Assembly: GCF_010015445.1 (NCBI RefSeq)
Contig: NC_053134.1
Location: 11,875,580 to 11,939,579 of the forward strand
Direction of reading: 5' to 3'
From: Perca fluviatilis
Lineage: Eukaryota > Chordata > Actinopteri > Perciformes > Percidae
Length of the DNA: 64,000 nt
The notes under the pieces were generated by a model that saw only the letters and a list, made by a program, of their open reading frames with translations, ran no database searches and had not been told where the DNA came from. Below, in pieces: positions 13,132 to 25,490 of this stretch. The translations under genes and the position numbers were made by a program. Numbering within the stretch: the first letter of the stretch is position 1; each line of letters begins with the position of its first letter.

Positions 13132-13708
13132 TGTTGCGGTGTAGCAGGGAGGAGTAGGGAATGGTGGACCCAAAATGCAGAGGCAAGGCAGGTAGGCAGG
13201 CAGCAGGTTAGCAGTAGAGGATTTATTAAAACAAGGAGTCCAAACAACAAAAGGGAATCCAAAAAAATCCAGCAGGTAAAACAAACAAAAAGAGTAAAAA
13301 GAAGCAGGCAAAAACTAATGTCCAAAGGGAAGCAACAAAAGAACTGAATAACAAAAACAAAAGGAAATCCAGAAACAGAAACTACTGACCAAAACTCACA
13401 GACGAGAAGACAGGACAGAACACGGTTGGGTAACACACAAAACGATCTGACACTGGACAAGGGGAACACCAAGACTAAATACAGAGGGTAATGAGATAAC
13501 ACAAGACAGGTGACACAAGGGCTGGGAAACAGGTGAAACACATTAGGCTGGGCAGCGCAATCAAAAAAGGCGGGAAAACACAAGACAGGAAGTAAAATAG
13601 ACAAGACAAGACAGAAAACCAGAGACTTCAAAATAAAACAGGAAACCGAGCAAAATACAACACAGAAAATAGACTACCAAAATAAGACAAAACACCAAAA
13701 CCATAACA
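13132..13708 (-). mobile_element. Solo LTR, 577 bp, antisense to TMTC2
   Basis: Read on the minus strand it starts TGTTATGG and ends CGCAACA, the 5'-TG...CA-3' rule of LTRs. It is flanked on both sides by the direct repeat GTATT (13127-13131 and 13709-13713). An AATAAA on the minus strand at 13222-13227 lies near its 3' end, as in an R region. No internal retroviral domains adjoin it, so it is a recombined solo LTR. The strand is pyrimidine-rich, which makes a spurious 183-codon open frame. Confidence 0.8.
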
Positions 13709-13713
13709 GTATT

Positions 13714-16369
13714 AGGTTTGGGATCGGTCATCAGTGGCTATATAACAAAATCAATTTGCAACTCAGACTTGAACCAGTCAACGGATTGCAGAGTGCTTTC
13801 CTTTGCTTTTCTCGTACCTGAGAAGATAAACATGCAAATGGCTCTGCTGTCTTTGAGTTTTTGCTTTCTGATTTTAAAACTGAAAAAGATTTGGTGGCCA
13901 TTCTGGCAATGTTGTCCAATTTCAAGTGTCCACATAAGTAGAACCGTGCCTAATTTCTAGATCTACAATATCTATTTGAAGCAGTCATGATATTTGGAAG
14001 TTCAGAGTTCTGAGTCAACAAACATTACAAATTTAAAATGCAGCGCTGTGCATCACCACTCTCCATTTACCATGGCACTCAGCTCTCAGCAGATGCTTTT
14101 CAAAGTAATATCCTGAAACAGAGCTTGTGGGTGAGACAATATTATGGAGCATAAAATGGGCATTCTTTTTATTTATTTATCAATCAGTATATATTTTTTA
14201 AGTCATGGTCTATTTAATTCACGTTACACTAAGTACAATGAGTTGACCCTGGCCTATTTCAGAGTTAGTTGTTCTGCTAATCAGGAAACCGGCTTCACAG
14301 GGGGACATGAAAGCGAGTCCTTGGCCTGACCGAGGACAGACAGCCGACTTCCTGAAGCTTAGCTCAGACTGTTTCAGTCTCTTTGAAGCCGAGAGCCCCC
14401 GGAAGAAATCAGTTTCTCCTGATTGGCTGCTTGGACAGACTGAGAATGTAGAGGACACTTTATCTTAATCAGGTATGAGTTGACTGTTGGGCTCGTCTTG
14501 ATGATGATGCCAAAACAGCTGGACTTCAGTGATGAGGAGTAACTTTCCAGAAGTGTGTTCTTTTGATCTCGCCAATTAAATTCTCAAACATTTATTACTT
14601 AGTTGGCTAAATGTAGCCTTTGGATGTGTGAGCAACACATAAAATAACCTTTGCAGTGTTAGCTGCATCTCTTAAGAAATACATACACTGTTTCAAATAG
14701 ACTGCTTTGTGTAGTTTGCTATGCTTTCATGCTAGTATCTGCATGAAGAGTTAAAAATAAGTCATGTAACTTGCCTTTTTCTTCCATCACACTTCTGGCT
14801 GGTTATTTTGCACTCTTGGGAAAATGCTGGGAGCTGCAGGATGGGCTATTTTTAATCAATGAAAAGATAAATCCAGTGAACTGAGTAGGAGAGATAAAAT
14901 GTAGGTTAGTGCCTTGAATACAAAGTAAGTTGCATCCTCTGTGTCTCAGATTTATTTTCACTTATATATATATATATATATATTTTTAAATATAAAAATA
15001 TTGGCAGTTTCTTCCCTCTTTTTTCCATATCATCAGTGCCCAGCTATGTTGAACACCATCCAGCAGCAGTTTATCACTGTCCACGCATTACAATTGATGG
15101 AAAGAAACAAATAATTGCATCTGAGTTGGGCATAAAATCTGTCAAATTAATGTCAAATTTCGTCTTCGGCAGCAGAAAAGAGAAGAGCCTCTGCAAGGCT
15201 GAGCATAAATCTTTCACAACTAGGCCACTGGCAGTATGAGTTTTATGAATGCTATCTGGACATTTATGCATTTTTCCTCTCCTTCCATATTCGTGCCAGT
15301 TTGGCGTGGGAAAGCAGCACTGCCACTTCTGGTTGGGTTATTGTTCTACCAGTGGTGCCGCTGACGTACGATGTTTGAACACACCCTTAATGCTCACTTC
15401 CTGACCCTTTCAGCCTACAGATATACAAACTAAACAGATACACAGAGTTGATAAAAAAAGGAAATATTTGATTAATGTGTTTTATGTATTATGTGTCTGC
15501 AGCATCACATTTAGTGAGGAGAAGACATTTTTAAGGTAGGAAGAATATTGATGAGGACATGAACTCATAAAGCCAGAGCTCATTTTACTCTTCCATCTTC
15601 ATCACTATCTCCTCATTGCCTGCCACCATGCTGTGGCCATATATTGGCAGGATTATAGCAGCTGATGATCAGCCAATGCATGAATCACTCAGGCCCAGCC
15701 AGCGAGCGTAACGGCTTTACTCATGATCGTTCAACCTTGCACTGTGATGGATGGGTAGGGACTTCCAGGATAAAAAAAAAAAAAAAAAAAAGATCAGATT
15801 GCCATCTCCACGTGTTCAGTTGCCTCATGCGGTGCAGTACAATAGGCTTCCCCAGTGCAGTGACCATTGAGCTGAAATTTATGGGATTTTTATCCTCAAC
15901 CAGCTGTGGTGTTCACTGGGAACAAAGCCATGAACAGTGATTTCCTTCCAACTCCAACACCACATGGAATTACATATAGATTACATTTTGTGTCATTCTA
16001 CATGTGCAGAGTGTGTGTGTGTGGAGCCTTTTAGGCACATACACACCACCTTTAAATCAGATTACTCGTTGACCCCCGACCCCCATTGCATGTCGCAGAA
16101 ACTCTATGCACTCTATGATCACTTTCTAATCCTGTTAGAGTTGGATTAACACAGAGGTGATCTGGACCCTGACCTCCACCCACACATGCACTCTCCCCAT
16201 CCCTCTTTAATACACTGCCCCTTATCCCCTTGCTATGGCTTGTGAGACAGAATCTAAATGATGATGAGGAAATCAATAATTGTTAGTGGATGAGATGAGA
16301 GCCTCCCTTCTTTTCGATGTAAATTGTTTTGAGAAGTCAGAAAAAACTTGATGTCTAAAATCAATGTCA
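13714..16369. other. TMTC2 intron 1, no genes seen
   Basis: It contains (TA)n at 14963-14983 and a 21-base A-run near 15772. No exon or RNA gene recognised. Confidence 0.5.
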
Positions 16370-16700
16370 GTAAATTATCAAACATTTTGTTATTGACTTA
16401 ATAATTGACTAACAGATTAGCAGGGTTAAACGAGAGGGAATCTACTGATAGCTTTAAATGACATATTCTCCGTTATGTTGCTGAATTAGTCTCCTTCTGC
16501 ATCTTTTTTGGTTTAGAAAATGTCAAAATAGTCAAAGAATGTCCATCACAATTTTCTAAAGCCCAAAGTGAAGTCATCAAATGCCTTATTTTGTCTGACC
16601 AACAGTTCAGACATTAAATATATTCACTTTGCAATGATTTAAGACATAGAAAACTGGCAAATCCTCACATTGAGAAGCTGTAACCAAAGAGTGTTGGGTG
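16370..16700. mobile_element. Eroded relative of the hAT-like element at 44805
   Basis: Positions 16500-16620 (AGAAAATGTCAAAATAG, GCCCAAAGTGAAGTCATCAA, ATGCCTTATTTTGTCTG) line up with 44890-44980 (AAGCCCAAGATGACGTCCTC, AAATGTCTTGTTTTGTCC). It continues into sequence missing from the shorter 44805 copy. Termini are not recognisable. Confidence 0.65.
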
Positions 16701-16781
16701 TTCACGCTTGAAATTGACTTCACTTAATTCATTGTTGTCGTACTATTTTTGCAGTACTTTGTATTGATAGTAACAGTAAAG

Positions 16782-16784
<3 letters not shown>

Positions 16785-16859
<75 letters not shown>
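16785..16859. repeat. (AG)n microsatellite
   Basis: About 37 perfect AG units. Confidence 0.98.
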
Positions 16860-16865
<6 letters not shown>

Positions 16866-18310
16866 CAAAGAGAGAGACACTGATCAAACCCCTTCAATTG
16901 ACTGAGGGATGATAGGCAACAAAAGGTTCCCTGGAATCAAACTGAGGATATTGCCGTTAAGGTGTATGGCCCTTTAACCTCAACACATTGTCCACAGTGC
17001 CGCTGTGATATGGATTTGTTTTGTCTCTTCAGTACGGAGGATTTCTCTTCTCACAGTCTTAATCATCTGCGTTCCTCTTACTCCCACACAAAGCTTGCAG
17101 CATCAGTGGTGTGTTTACTTCAGTGGTGCGCCAGCCCAAGATTAGCATTGTGTAAATAGGCCTGTCTGCAGCAGCTCTCTGTCGGTGTGATTAATTAGCA
17201 CTCAGATAGCTTAGTAAGGAGATAGAAATTTAATAGATCTTGGCCAGACAAGGGGCACTCAAAAGGGCTGGGTACCACAGCAGACCAAATGACTTACATT
17301 ATTAAGGAAGACTAGACAGATAAAAAGGATAAAGGAGCAGAAAGGAAGAAATTAATGGTTATGTCAATAAGATGGATGAAATGATATAACCTTTATAAAT
17401 ACTAGAAATCAAGATAAAAGAATGGTGGTGGGGAAGTTGGTGGCTAGAAAGAAAGACATAACTGTAGCAAACGGAAAAGGAAAAAAGGGAAAATGAACAA
17501 AGAGGTGATGATCCATTAAATATTGCCCAGCCCAGTATCCATTAACAGCACTGGTTTCATGATGATTGGCTAATCCATCTCATTACAGCCGTCAGGGAGC
17601 AGGAGGATGCACTCTGCTACAAGTGGTTGTATTTCAGCCAGTCCTGATTGCGTTAAGTGAAGGCAGTTTATACTGCAGATGTTTATTAGAGCAGAGGAGG
17701 CTGGCCATTGCACATGCTGCTGACAGGCAGGCTGGACGAGAGCCCAAATATTTAAAACAGACTCAAGTGCCGTGTTTTGCAACGCAGTTAATATTGCTGT
17801 TCTTTTAATAGAGCACACACAAACATTTAAACTAAAGGTAGTTTTATTGAGTCAGAGATTGGGAGAGAGTAATCTACTGTAGTGCAGTGCTGTGTGTGTT
17901 TGTGCATATCTGAAATCTGTAAACTGAACTTTACAAGGATTCAATTAAAAAAACAACTCTTTTCACAGGATGCAAATTACATTTCTATAGTAAATATTGA
18001 TATTGGTTAGGAATAGTTGTTTGGAATAGCCTGTATAGCTTACATTACTATGTGTTCATGTGTGTAAATAGGTCTGCTTGTAATTTGGGACTTAAACTCA
18101 CATAACCTGTGTACAGCTTTGTGAATGTACACTTGTTTAATTTGTAACATTTAAACGTTGATAGAAACGTAGCAATCCGACAAACAACGGCAGTAAAGAA
18201 GAATACTCGCAAGCAATCAAAAATTCGCAATCTACATTTTTGAAGAATTTTCTTTTGGCTTTGCAAATGTTTTATGAGAAAGAAAATGCATTCAACATGT
18301 TTGTTAGACC
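16860..18310. other. TMTC2 intron 1, unremarkable
   Basis: No gene or clear repeat recognised. Confidence 0.5.
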
Positions 18311-18736
18311 TTAAAGCGTAACTCTCGACAAAATGCAACTTAGGGTCTTTTTGTGAATGTACCCGAGTCAAACTTTCGTTTAAAAGCATATTTAGGACGA
18401 GGAGATTTACCGTATTTTAGTTTTTCAGTCAAATGGCCTTTTGAATGGGAGTGCTAGGGGCATTTTTATGCTAGCCTCAAAATAGCTATTTTTAAAACAC
18501 TAAGAAGGCTTGACACAATATGAAACTTTGCTCGAAGTATCACCAGGGGCTCTACACCTTAACGAAAGCATTGACAACATTGTTTGTGTACCCCAAGGCC
18601 ATTTGACTGAAAAACAAAAATATGGTAAATCTTAAAAGTGTGATTCCGTCCTAAATATGTTTTTTAAATGAAAGTTTGACTCGGGTACATTCACAAAAAG
18701 ACCCTAGGTTGCATTTTGGTGAGAGTTACGCTTTAA
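18311..18736. mobile_element. Long-TIR MITE flanked by TTAA (Kolobok/piggyBac-like)
   Basis: TTAA is followed by AGCGTAACTCTCGAC and the element ends GTGAGAGTTACGCT followed by TTAA. The inverted arms run over 100 bp each (GGGTCTTTTTGTGAATGTAC, then CCGAGTCAAACTTTC on both), down to an inner TTTTTCAGTCAAATGGCC. TTAA target duplication is typical of piggyBac and Kolobok transposases. No transposase remains. Confidence 0.85.
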
Positions 18737-19723
18737 GGATACATGCAATGCATGTTACTTTAACAAAACTTTGTGTACAAGAAAATTCTACAGAGCACCT
18801 TTTAATATTAAGATGATTTTCAGTAAGGAAACTCTGAAGAAGTATCCACTTACACACATACACCTGCTGATAACCAGATTAACAGTAATTATTGTAGGTT
18901 GAAAATACTCATCCCCTCAGTTACATGAATATATACAGAGGAGGGCAAATCTATTTATTCCATGGGCCAGCTCTTTTGATATCTGCCGGTAGATTCAGCT
19001 CCACCTTAGCTGTATTTTTGGGAGCTGCAATGATTTCCTTTCCACCCTTACTAAATCATGGAGGCATCTTTAAAAAAACAACCACTTCCTCTCTTTGTCC
19101 ACATTTCTTCCTTTGGGACTGATGTGGTATAATAATGAATATTGGCTTTTACTTCACCTAATCATTGTACAGATCAGTCAGTTCCTTATATTTTGCACAT
19201 TTTAATGTATGTTTGCCTACAGTCCCTACAAGAGGCCAAGTGGGAGTCTGTAGGCAGCCACAGCACATGAAAAAGCAAATCACTGGTGGTGAGATCACTG
19301 TTGTTGAGGAGGTGGTGGAGTGCTTCATTTGCATATTGAAAAGACACATACCCAAACACTGAGAGACAGCCAATTTTCTCTTCACTAAAAGAAGTGGTCA
19401 GGTGAAAGAAGACCTCACCCCATTACATACAAACGGACCTAAAAAAAATGTCTCCTTTCAGCTTTTGATGGAAATCCCTCCGATTTTACCTCCCCCCACA
19501 AAAAAAAAGAAGACGAAAATTGAAAAGACCAAGCCCGTCCTGTACTTTGAGGATTGTGAATAGAGTGCCCCGCAGCCTGCCTGCCTGCCTGCCCCACATA
19601 CGGTGGCTGAATACAAAAGACCCCCCTCTGTAAGAGCAATCACTACGGGAGACCACTCTATCTGCACCGCTGCAGCGGCAGGTCTCAATGAAGCCGTCAG
19701 AGCAGCCTTTGCTGTCACACACA

Positions 19724-19763
<40 letters not shown>

Positions 19764-21379
19764 CCTTGCATGTAGCTATTTATTTCAAACACACACACAC
19801 AACCAGTACTTTCAACCAATTCCCAAACCCTCATGGCCAATGCTTTCATTTTATCCTCCAGTGCCGGGCAGGGAGGGGAGATGAGCGGTTGGCGCTGATT
19901 TGAATATTTAAATTATTTATCACCAGAGAGTATTGAGATCCAAGGCATGCCAGGGGACTCAAGGGTGCTGGGTGGGGGTGAATCTAGCCATGTTTGGATT
20001 TGATAGTGTGCTGTTATTGCCTGAGGGGACCGTAAAGTGGAAAAAAAAACATGGCCACAATTGTAGGTTTGGACATGCTATTTATTCTCTTTCAGTCTTT
20101 TATGTGAATTTTAAGGAAAGTCACATAGTCGGTTTAGTAATGTGAGATTGTCTCCAAGGACATTAATGTAAATACAGCATTAATAAAACTTTCAATGTTA
20201 ATAATCATTACTTTTCAATACATGTTTATTGCTCTTATATCCTGAGTCCTCCTGCCATCTTATCATACTCCGCACTGGAACTGTAAACTGTTTTATGAAT
20301 AACAGCTTACTGTTGAACTTAAGCAAAAAAAAAAAAAGATTTGTAAACTGGATGATGTAATGCATTGGGTCCTCCGGACAAGGGAGAGTTCTACTTTGGC
20401 TTGTTGCAACTCCGAGCCTGAGAAACAACCACTTTCCTTTCCCTGATGGAGAACAATCCTGGGAAATGAAGGAATTTATTATAGCTCACGCGATGACAGG
20501 ACTGTTGAAGGAGAAAACAAAACATTTAAATTAGGATTAACACCTAGAGCAATTCTCGCTTTGACACTGGATTCATCTGCTTTTTTCCCCCCTCATTGTC
20601 AATCTTTCAGTTTTACCTTTCCTGCTCTCATGCTGGGTACAGGCTGGCAGCTCAATTTCTCCCTCCCTCTTCTTTATGCACTCAGCACTAAGTTACAATC
20701 TCCAGACAAAGGAAGTCCTCGGCTGGCCCCCTGTCGTTGTCCTTTTCCCTCTCTGGTGCGCCATGCACAAGCACAGAAACAGCGCTGATTGTAATCAAGC
20801 CCTGAAAAAGAAGATTGCCATTAGTCCAGCGTGATCAAATCTTGGAAATCCATTATCAAATAAGCATAGGTTATTGCATATTGCAACCTGCAAAAACAAT
20901 ATGTGGCCTGGTACAAAAATCAGCATGTGTTGTGGTTTGAATGAAGAATGCATGGTTTCCTTTATTATTATAGGTTTCTTTTATAATTATGTTTACATTG
21001 ACTATAAAGATGATTTGAAATAAGATTTTCTTCGTTTGCTCGAGTACATGAGTCAGCTTGTTACTCGTTGGGTGGGATTGTCTACAGCTGAGTGTAGTTA
21101 AAAGCCCTTTTTCAAAAGCTACCAGCTGCCTTTGCACCAAGTTACTATTATCTCCCATCACAATTCAGATTTTTAAATGTTTTTTATTTATAATACTAGT
21201 CTTGTGGGGGATTCTCCCATTCGACTCTGAGTTGTTGTAACTGCTATTCATCACTCTTAATCCCTGTGGTGAACCTCATTTGTTGCAGGCTGTGACTGTA
21301 CACGATTGCAGCTCATGTCCCCAGTAATGATCCGCTAATTATGAGAATCCACAGCAGCCTCAGAGGTGTGAAACAACCT
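18737..21379. other. TMTC2 intron 1, no genes seen
   Basis: Apart from the (ACGC)n run at 19724-19764 and a short A-run near 20325, this is unique-looking sequence. Short patches such as 20470-20620 are less AT-rich but show no coding signal. Confidence 0.5.
19724..19764. repeat. (ACGC)n microsatellite
   Basis: About ten tetranucleotide units, preceded by a short CA run. It is the source of the Ala/Cys/Arg/Val repeat open frames on the minus strand. Confidence 0.95.
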
Positions 21380-21456
21380 GTGAGAGAGAGTGTGTGTGTG
21401 TGTGTGTGTGTGAGTGAGTGAGTGGAGTGAGTGAGTGAGTGAGTGAGTGAGTGAGT

Positions 21457-21498
<42 letters not shown>
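21380..21498. repeat. Compound (GT)n-(GAGT)n-(GA)n microsatellite
   Basis: GT units at about 21390-21411, GAGT units at 21412-21462 and GA units to 21497. Confidence 0.95.
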
Positions 21499-22028
21499 AA
21501 CAATGCACACACGTCTGTGTATTTCATCATTACATTTGGCGTCCTCATTGCATTTGTCTATTAAATTTCACTGATTTCATTGTCAGAAATGTGGAAAACA
21601 TATTATTCCATGTGGGCACATGTTGTAATGTGTGTCCAAAAAAAGTCCATATAAATAAATGATTTATTCATACTCGCATGTCAAATTGCTGTAATACAAT
21701 GTTTTTTATTGATTTTAAAGCTGCCATATATATTTTATATAGAACTTAGTTGCAGTAAGTTGCTCTTATTTTATTTTTTTATAAATATATATTAACAATC
21801 ATTTACATGACTACTTCACTCATAGTGACATAAGAGCCAACTCTGCAGTTCCCATAAAAGATTTATAACGACTTTCCGTTCATTGTTTTGGCTTTATGGC
21901 CCACAACTTTACTGTTATAAAAACGATCCAAAATAATAAAATGAATAAATGTAACCATTTAATATGTATCATATTAAAAAATATTGTTTGATGAAATCTT
22001 TGCAATTTTTTTTCTTCTGCTCCTTAAG
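21499..22028. other. TMTC2 intron 1, 3' end
   Basis: AT-rich sequence ending in a T-rich tract and the exon 2 acceptor TTCTGCTCCTTAAG. Confidence 0.7.
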
Positions 22029-22644
22029 CCGAGCCATCAAGACCAACCAGGACCTTCTTCCTGAGACGCCGTGGACCAACATCCTGTATGACGACTTCTG
22101 GGGCACCCTGCTCACTCACAGTGGCAGCCACAAGTCCTACCGTCCACTCTGCACCCTCTCTTTCCGCCTCAACTACACCCTGCATGCCCTGCGTCCCTGG
22201 GGCTACCACCTGCTGAACGTGGTGCTGCACGGGCTTGTCACCGCCCTCTTCACGGCCTTCAGTCGCCCGCTTCTGGGTGGAGGACTGTGGAGCTTGCTGG
22301 CTGGCCTTCTTTTTGCTTCTCATCCCGTTCACACTGAAGCCGTGGCTGGTGTGGTTGGGAGGGCGGACGTTGGTGCTGCGTTGTTTTTTTTGCTGTCTCT
22401 TCTCTGTTATATGAGACACTGTGGACTTCGTAGGGACCCACGTGGGACTTGTCAGCCCGGGCGATGTGGTGGCAGCTCAGTCACCCGGTGCTGGGGCTGG
22501 ATGCTGGGCTGCCTGTGGTGTGCAGCAGCCAGTATGCTGTGGAAGGAGCAGGGGGTGACGGTGCTGGCCGTGTCGGCTGTCTACGACCTTTTTGTGTTCC
22601 AGAGACTCCGGTTTTCCCAGGCGCTTCTTCTCCTGCTTGGAAAG
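22029..22644 (+). CDS. tmtc2: TMTC2 coding exon 2
   Basis: The acceptor is CTTAAG just before 22029 and the donor is AAAG|GTAAAT. The exon enters with the last base of a split Ser codon and ends in phase 0, giving window residues 1-206. It starts in the ER-lumenal loop (RAIKTNQDLLPETPW, SHKSYRPLCTLSFRLNY) and then crosses the membrane several times, including LLAGLLFASHPVHTEAVAG and ALFFLLSLLCYM. The SHPVHTEAVAGVVGRAD stretch is a TMTC family hallmark. Compared with human TMTC2 there is a Cys/Gly/Arg-rich insertion of about 14 residues before GWMLGCLWCAAASMLWKEQG. Confidence 0.97.
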
Positions 22645-24048
22645 GTAAATGAATGCATGTCATAGGAGCCGGTGTGTTCACTGGCTCTTGGCATCTACCA
22701 GTTTCCTCTTCCCTCCCTCAGAGGCATACCTCATCCAGCCAGCTGTTAATGGTTCCTGTATGGTGGATTAAGTTTTGTGTGTGCGTGCTGTTTGCTTTTC
22801 ATTAGGAGTGTAATTAGGAAAGCTCTTTGCCAGTGCAAAGCGCACAGTTGGCGCATGAAAAAGCTATTCTCATTTGTCATCTGCTAAACAGGAAGAAACT
22901 ATATGCACAGGGGAAGTTTTCCACTTCCTCGCAACGCTGCCACCAACTTCAGTTTGCTGCAGTAAATAGATACACATTAATGCAAGGAGATTTAGATTAG
23001 GATCTCAGCCTCATTATGTGTGTTTGTGTTTGTTTTGGGAAAAAAGAGCCATTGCACAGGAAAAGCTATTTTCGGGGTGAGTTGTTTTTTTTAAATTGAA
23101 GGTGACAAAAGGTATGTGCAGAAAAACAGTAACACGTCCTACTCTGGTAAATGATTTGTTCCACTTCTCGAGCAAGCTGTCCAAACATACACAAATGTAC
23201 AAACTAGTGCTGTCAAACGATTAAAATATTTAATCGCGATTAATCGCATTAATGTCATAGTTAACATAGCAATTAATCACACATTTTTATCTATTCTAAA
23301 TGTCCCTTGATTTCTTTTTGTCCCATTATTTTTTCTCATTTTAATGCTTTTATCAACATGGAAAAGTGGATCAGCTCGCTTTGTGCTTTTGTCGCCTGGC
23401 TTTGACGAGGTGGCGGAGAATTCGCATCAGCTGTGTGCTTGGCCATCAGGTATTTCAGACTGGACGTGCTGCGATGATAGCTCAGTTCACAACGACAAAA
23501 CACACAGATAACTTTTGACTTTTTAAAAGTAAACTTACCCTTCAGAATCTTATTGGCATCCATTTCGGCGTCTCGCGCTCGCCATCCACTCAAAACGTAA
23601 CGTTAGCCTACTACTCTTTGGCCGGCTCGCAAGCCCAAACAAGTGTGTGCGGCGTGCCTTGTTGTTTTGTTTCCAGTCTAGCTAGATCCGGTGTGGTGGT
23701 GTAGTTTTTTCTAACGATACTAGTTGTTGCAACAGCATGTGAGAAATACTATAAAGTTTGCTAGGCCAAAAAGAGCGTTAATCTCACGATAAAGAAATTG
23801 ACGCCGTTATAATGGGTTTAACTGACAGCACTAGTACAAACATATACACACACCATGGCTGCAGTCAAATTGTCAAAACAATTAGGTCCTATGTCTTTTC
23901 CTAAACACTTTTCGTTTAACTCCATGGAAAACGTCACGAGGTCAAGGAAAGATGTGAAGGAGAATTCATAAGGACATAGGAAACGATAACCCGGTGCTAA
24001 GAGAATCCAACTGCACTTACACTTGGCTATGTAATTATGTGATGCTGG

Positions 24049-24091
<43 letters not shown>

Positions 24092-25392
24092 GTTTATTTA
24101 TATAGCACCCTTCAAGAGCAGATGTCACAAGGAAAACACAATAGCAAGTTTAAAACCAAACAAAAGACTTGAAATGCAGACATCAAGCTAAAAACGTAAA
24201 AAAAACTAAACTATAGCAAGTCTAAACAGATGGTGCTCTTTAAAAGTTTCCACAGTGTCCACAGATCTTAGGTCCAACCGGAGAGAGTTCCAAAGTTTAT
24301 GAGTTAAGGATGTTATTGATGTGGGTCTGACGTGGCGAAATACAATAATTTGACAACTAAAAGCGTATTTTAGATATTTTGCCCTATGCATTCTTGCAGG
24401 CTCATGTCCACTCATTTATCGACATGAATCCCAATTCCATTGATTGTATGAAAATAACTCTAAAGTTTCAGCAGACAGGCACATTGTTTGTTTCCATGAA
24501 CGGCATAATGGTGCGTCATTTTTAAGTTAAAATGTTGCTGCTGCAAGGAAATATGGGGACGGCATTATCTCCTTTCCTGTTTTAAAGTATAGTGCCGTCA
24601 GGGAGATAAAAAATGAAACATTGAAGCACCTTTCCTTAGCAATCAGAGAATTGGACCAACTCTCATTGTGGCTGCCACTTAGATACTTTTGGGTCATTTC
24701 TCTCAGTTGGGAACCTCCTAAGCAAAAAAGACTATTCAACTGCAGCCCATACTTTCTCTGCAGGAAAAACTCTACAGGACTCCATTTTCCCCTTCAAACT
24801 CCATTTATCTGAGAAGGACAACCTTGTCGCAGTGACTCATCTGATTAAAGGGATCAGTGTTTGACTGGAAAAGCTCCTCTCATAGGCAATCTACGTTTGA
24901 TTAGAGAAACTGCTCCTTAGCCAACATGATGGCCCTCATAAAATGCATAACTAGCGTAATAAAAAGTCCCCTTGGGTTTACAGAGCAAGGACAGTCTGGC
25001 TCTAAATGGTGTGTGTGTGCACGGGAATCTTTTTATAGTTGTTCTTTCTTGAGGAAACATCTATAAATACCTCTGTTTGTTGCATGGTTTTTATCCTTGT
25101 AGAATATATCACAAACGTCCTGTGAAACCTTCTGGTGTATACAAACTGCAGCAAATTACAAACTTCAGCGTGACTATCCTGTTTACACAGCCAGCCTCCG
25201 AATGAAAACATGTTTTACCTTCAAGTGTGTAAGGCTTTACCATACCTGTGGGGAAGCTTCTCCAGTAGTCGTTTCTGGCAGAATGATAACCCACAACTGT
25301 TATTAGAGGGCCTGCGGTGAGCGGTCCAGAGAAATCAGAGAGCAGAGAGAGAGGGAGTAATGGTTTTTTTTCTCAGTGCTCTGTAGAATTGA

Positions 25393-25490
<98 letters not shown>

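Noticed and set aside
13080..13631. 183-codon open frame on the minus strand
   Set aside because: It is a pyrimidine-rich reading of a solo LTR, with no domain and a biased composition (Leu/Phe/Cys/Val).
22024..22419. 131-codon minus-strand open frame over TMTC2 exon 2
   Set aside because: Shadow of the real exon on the other strand.
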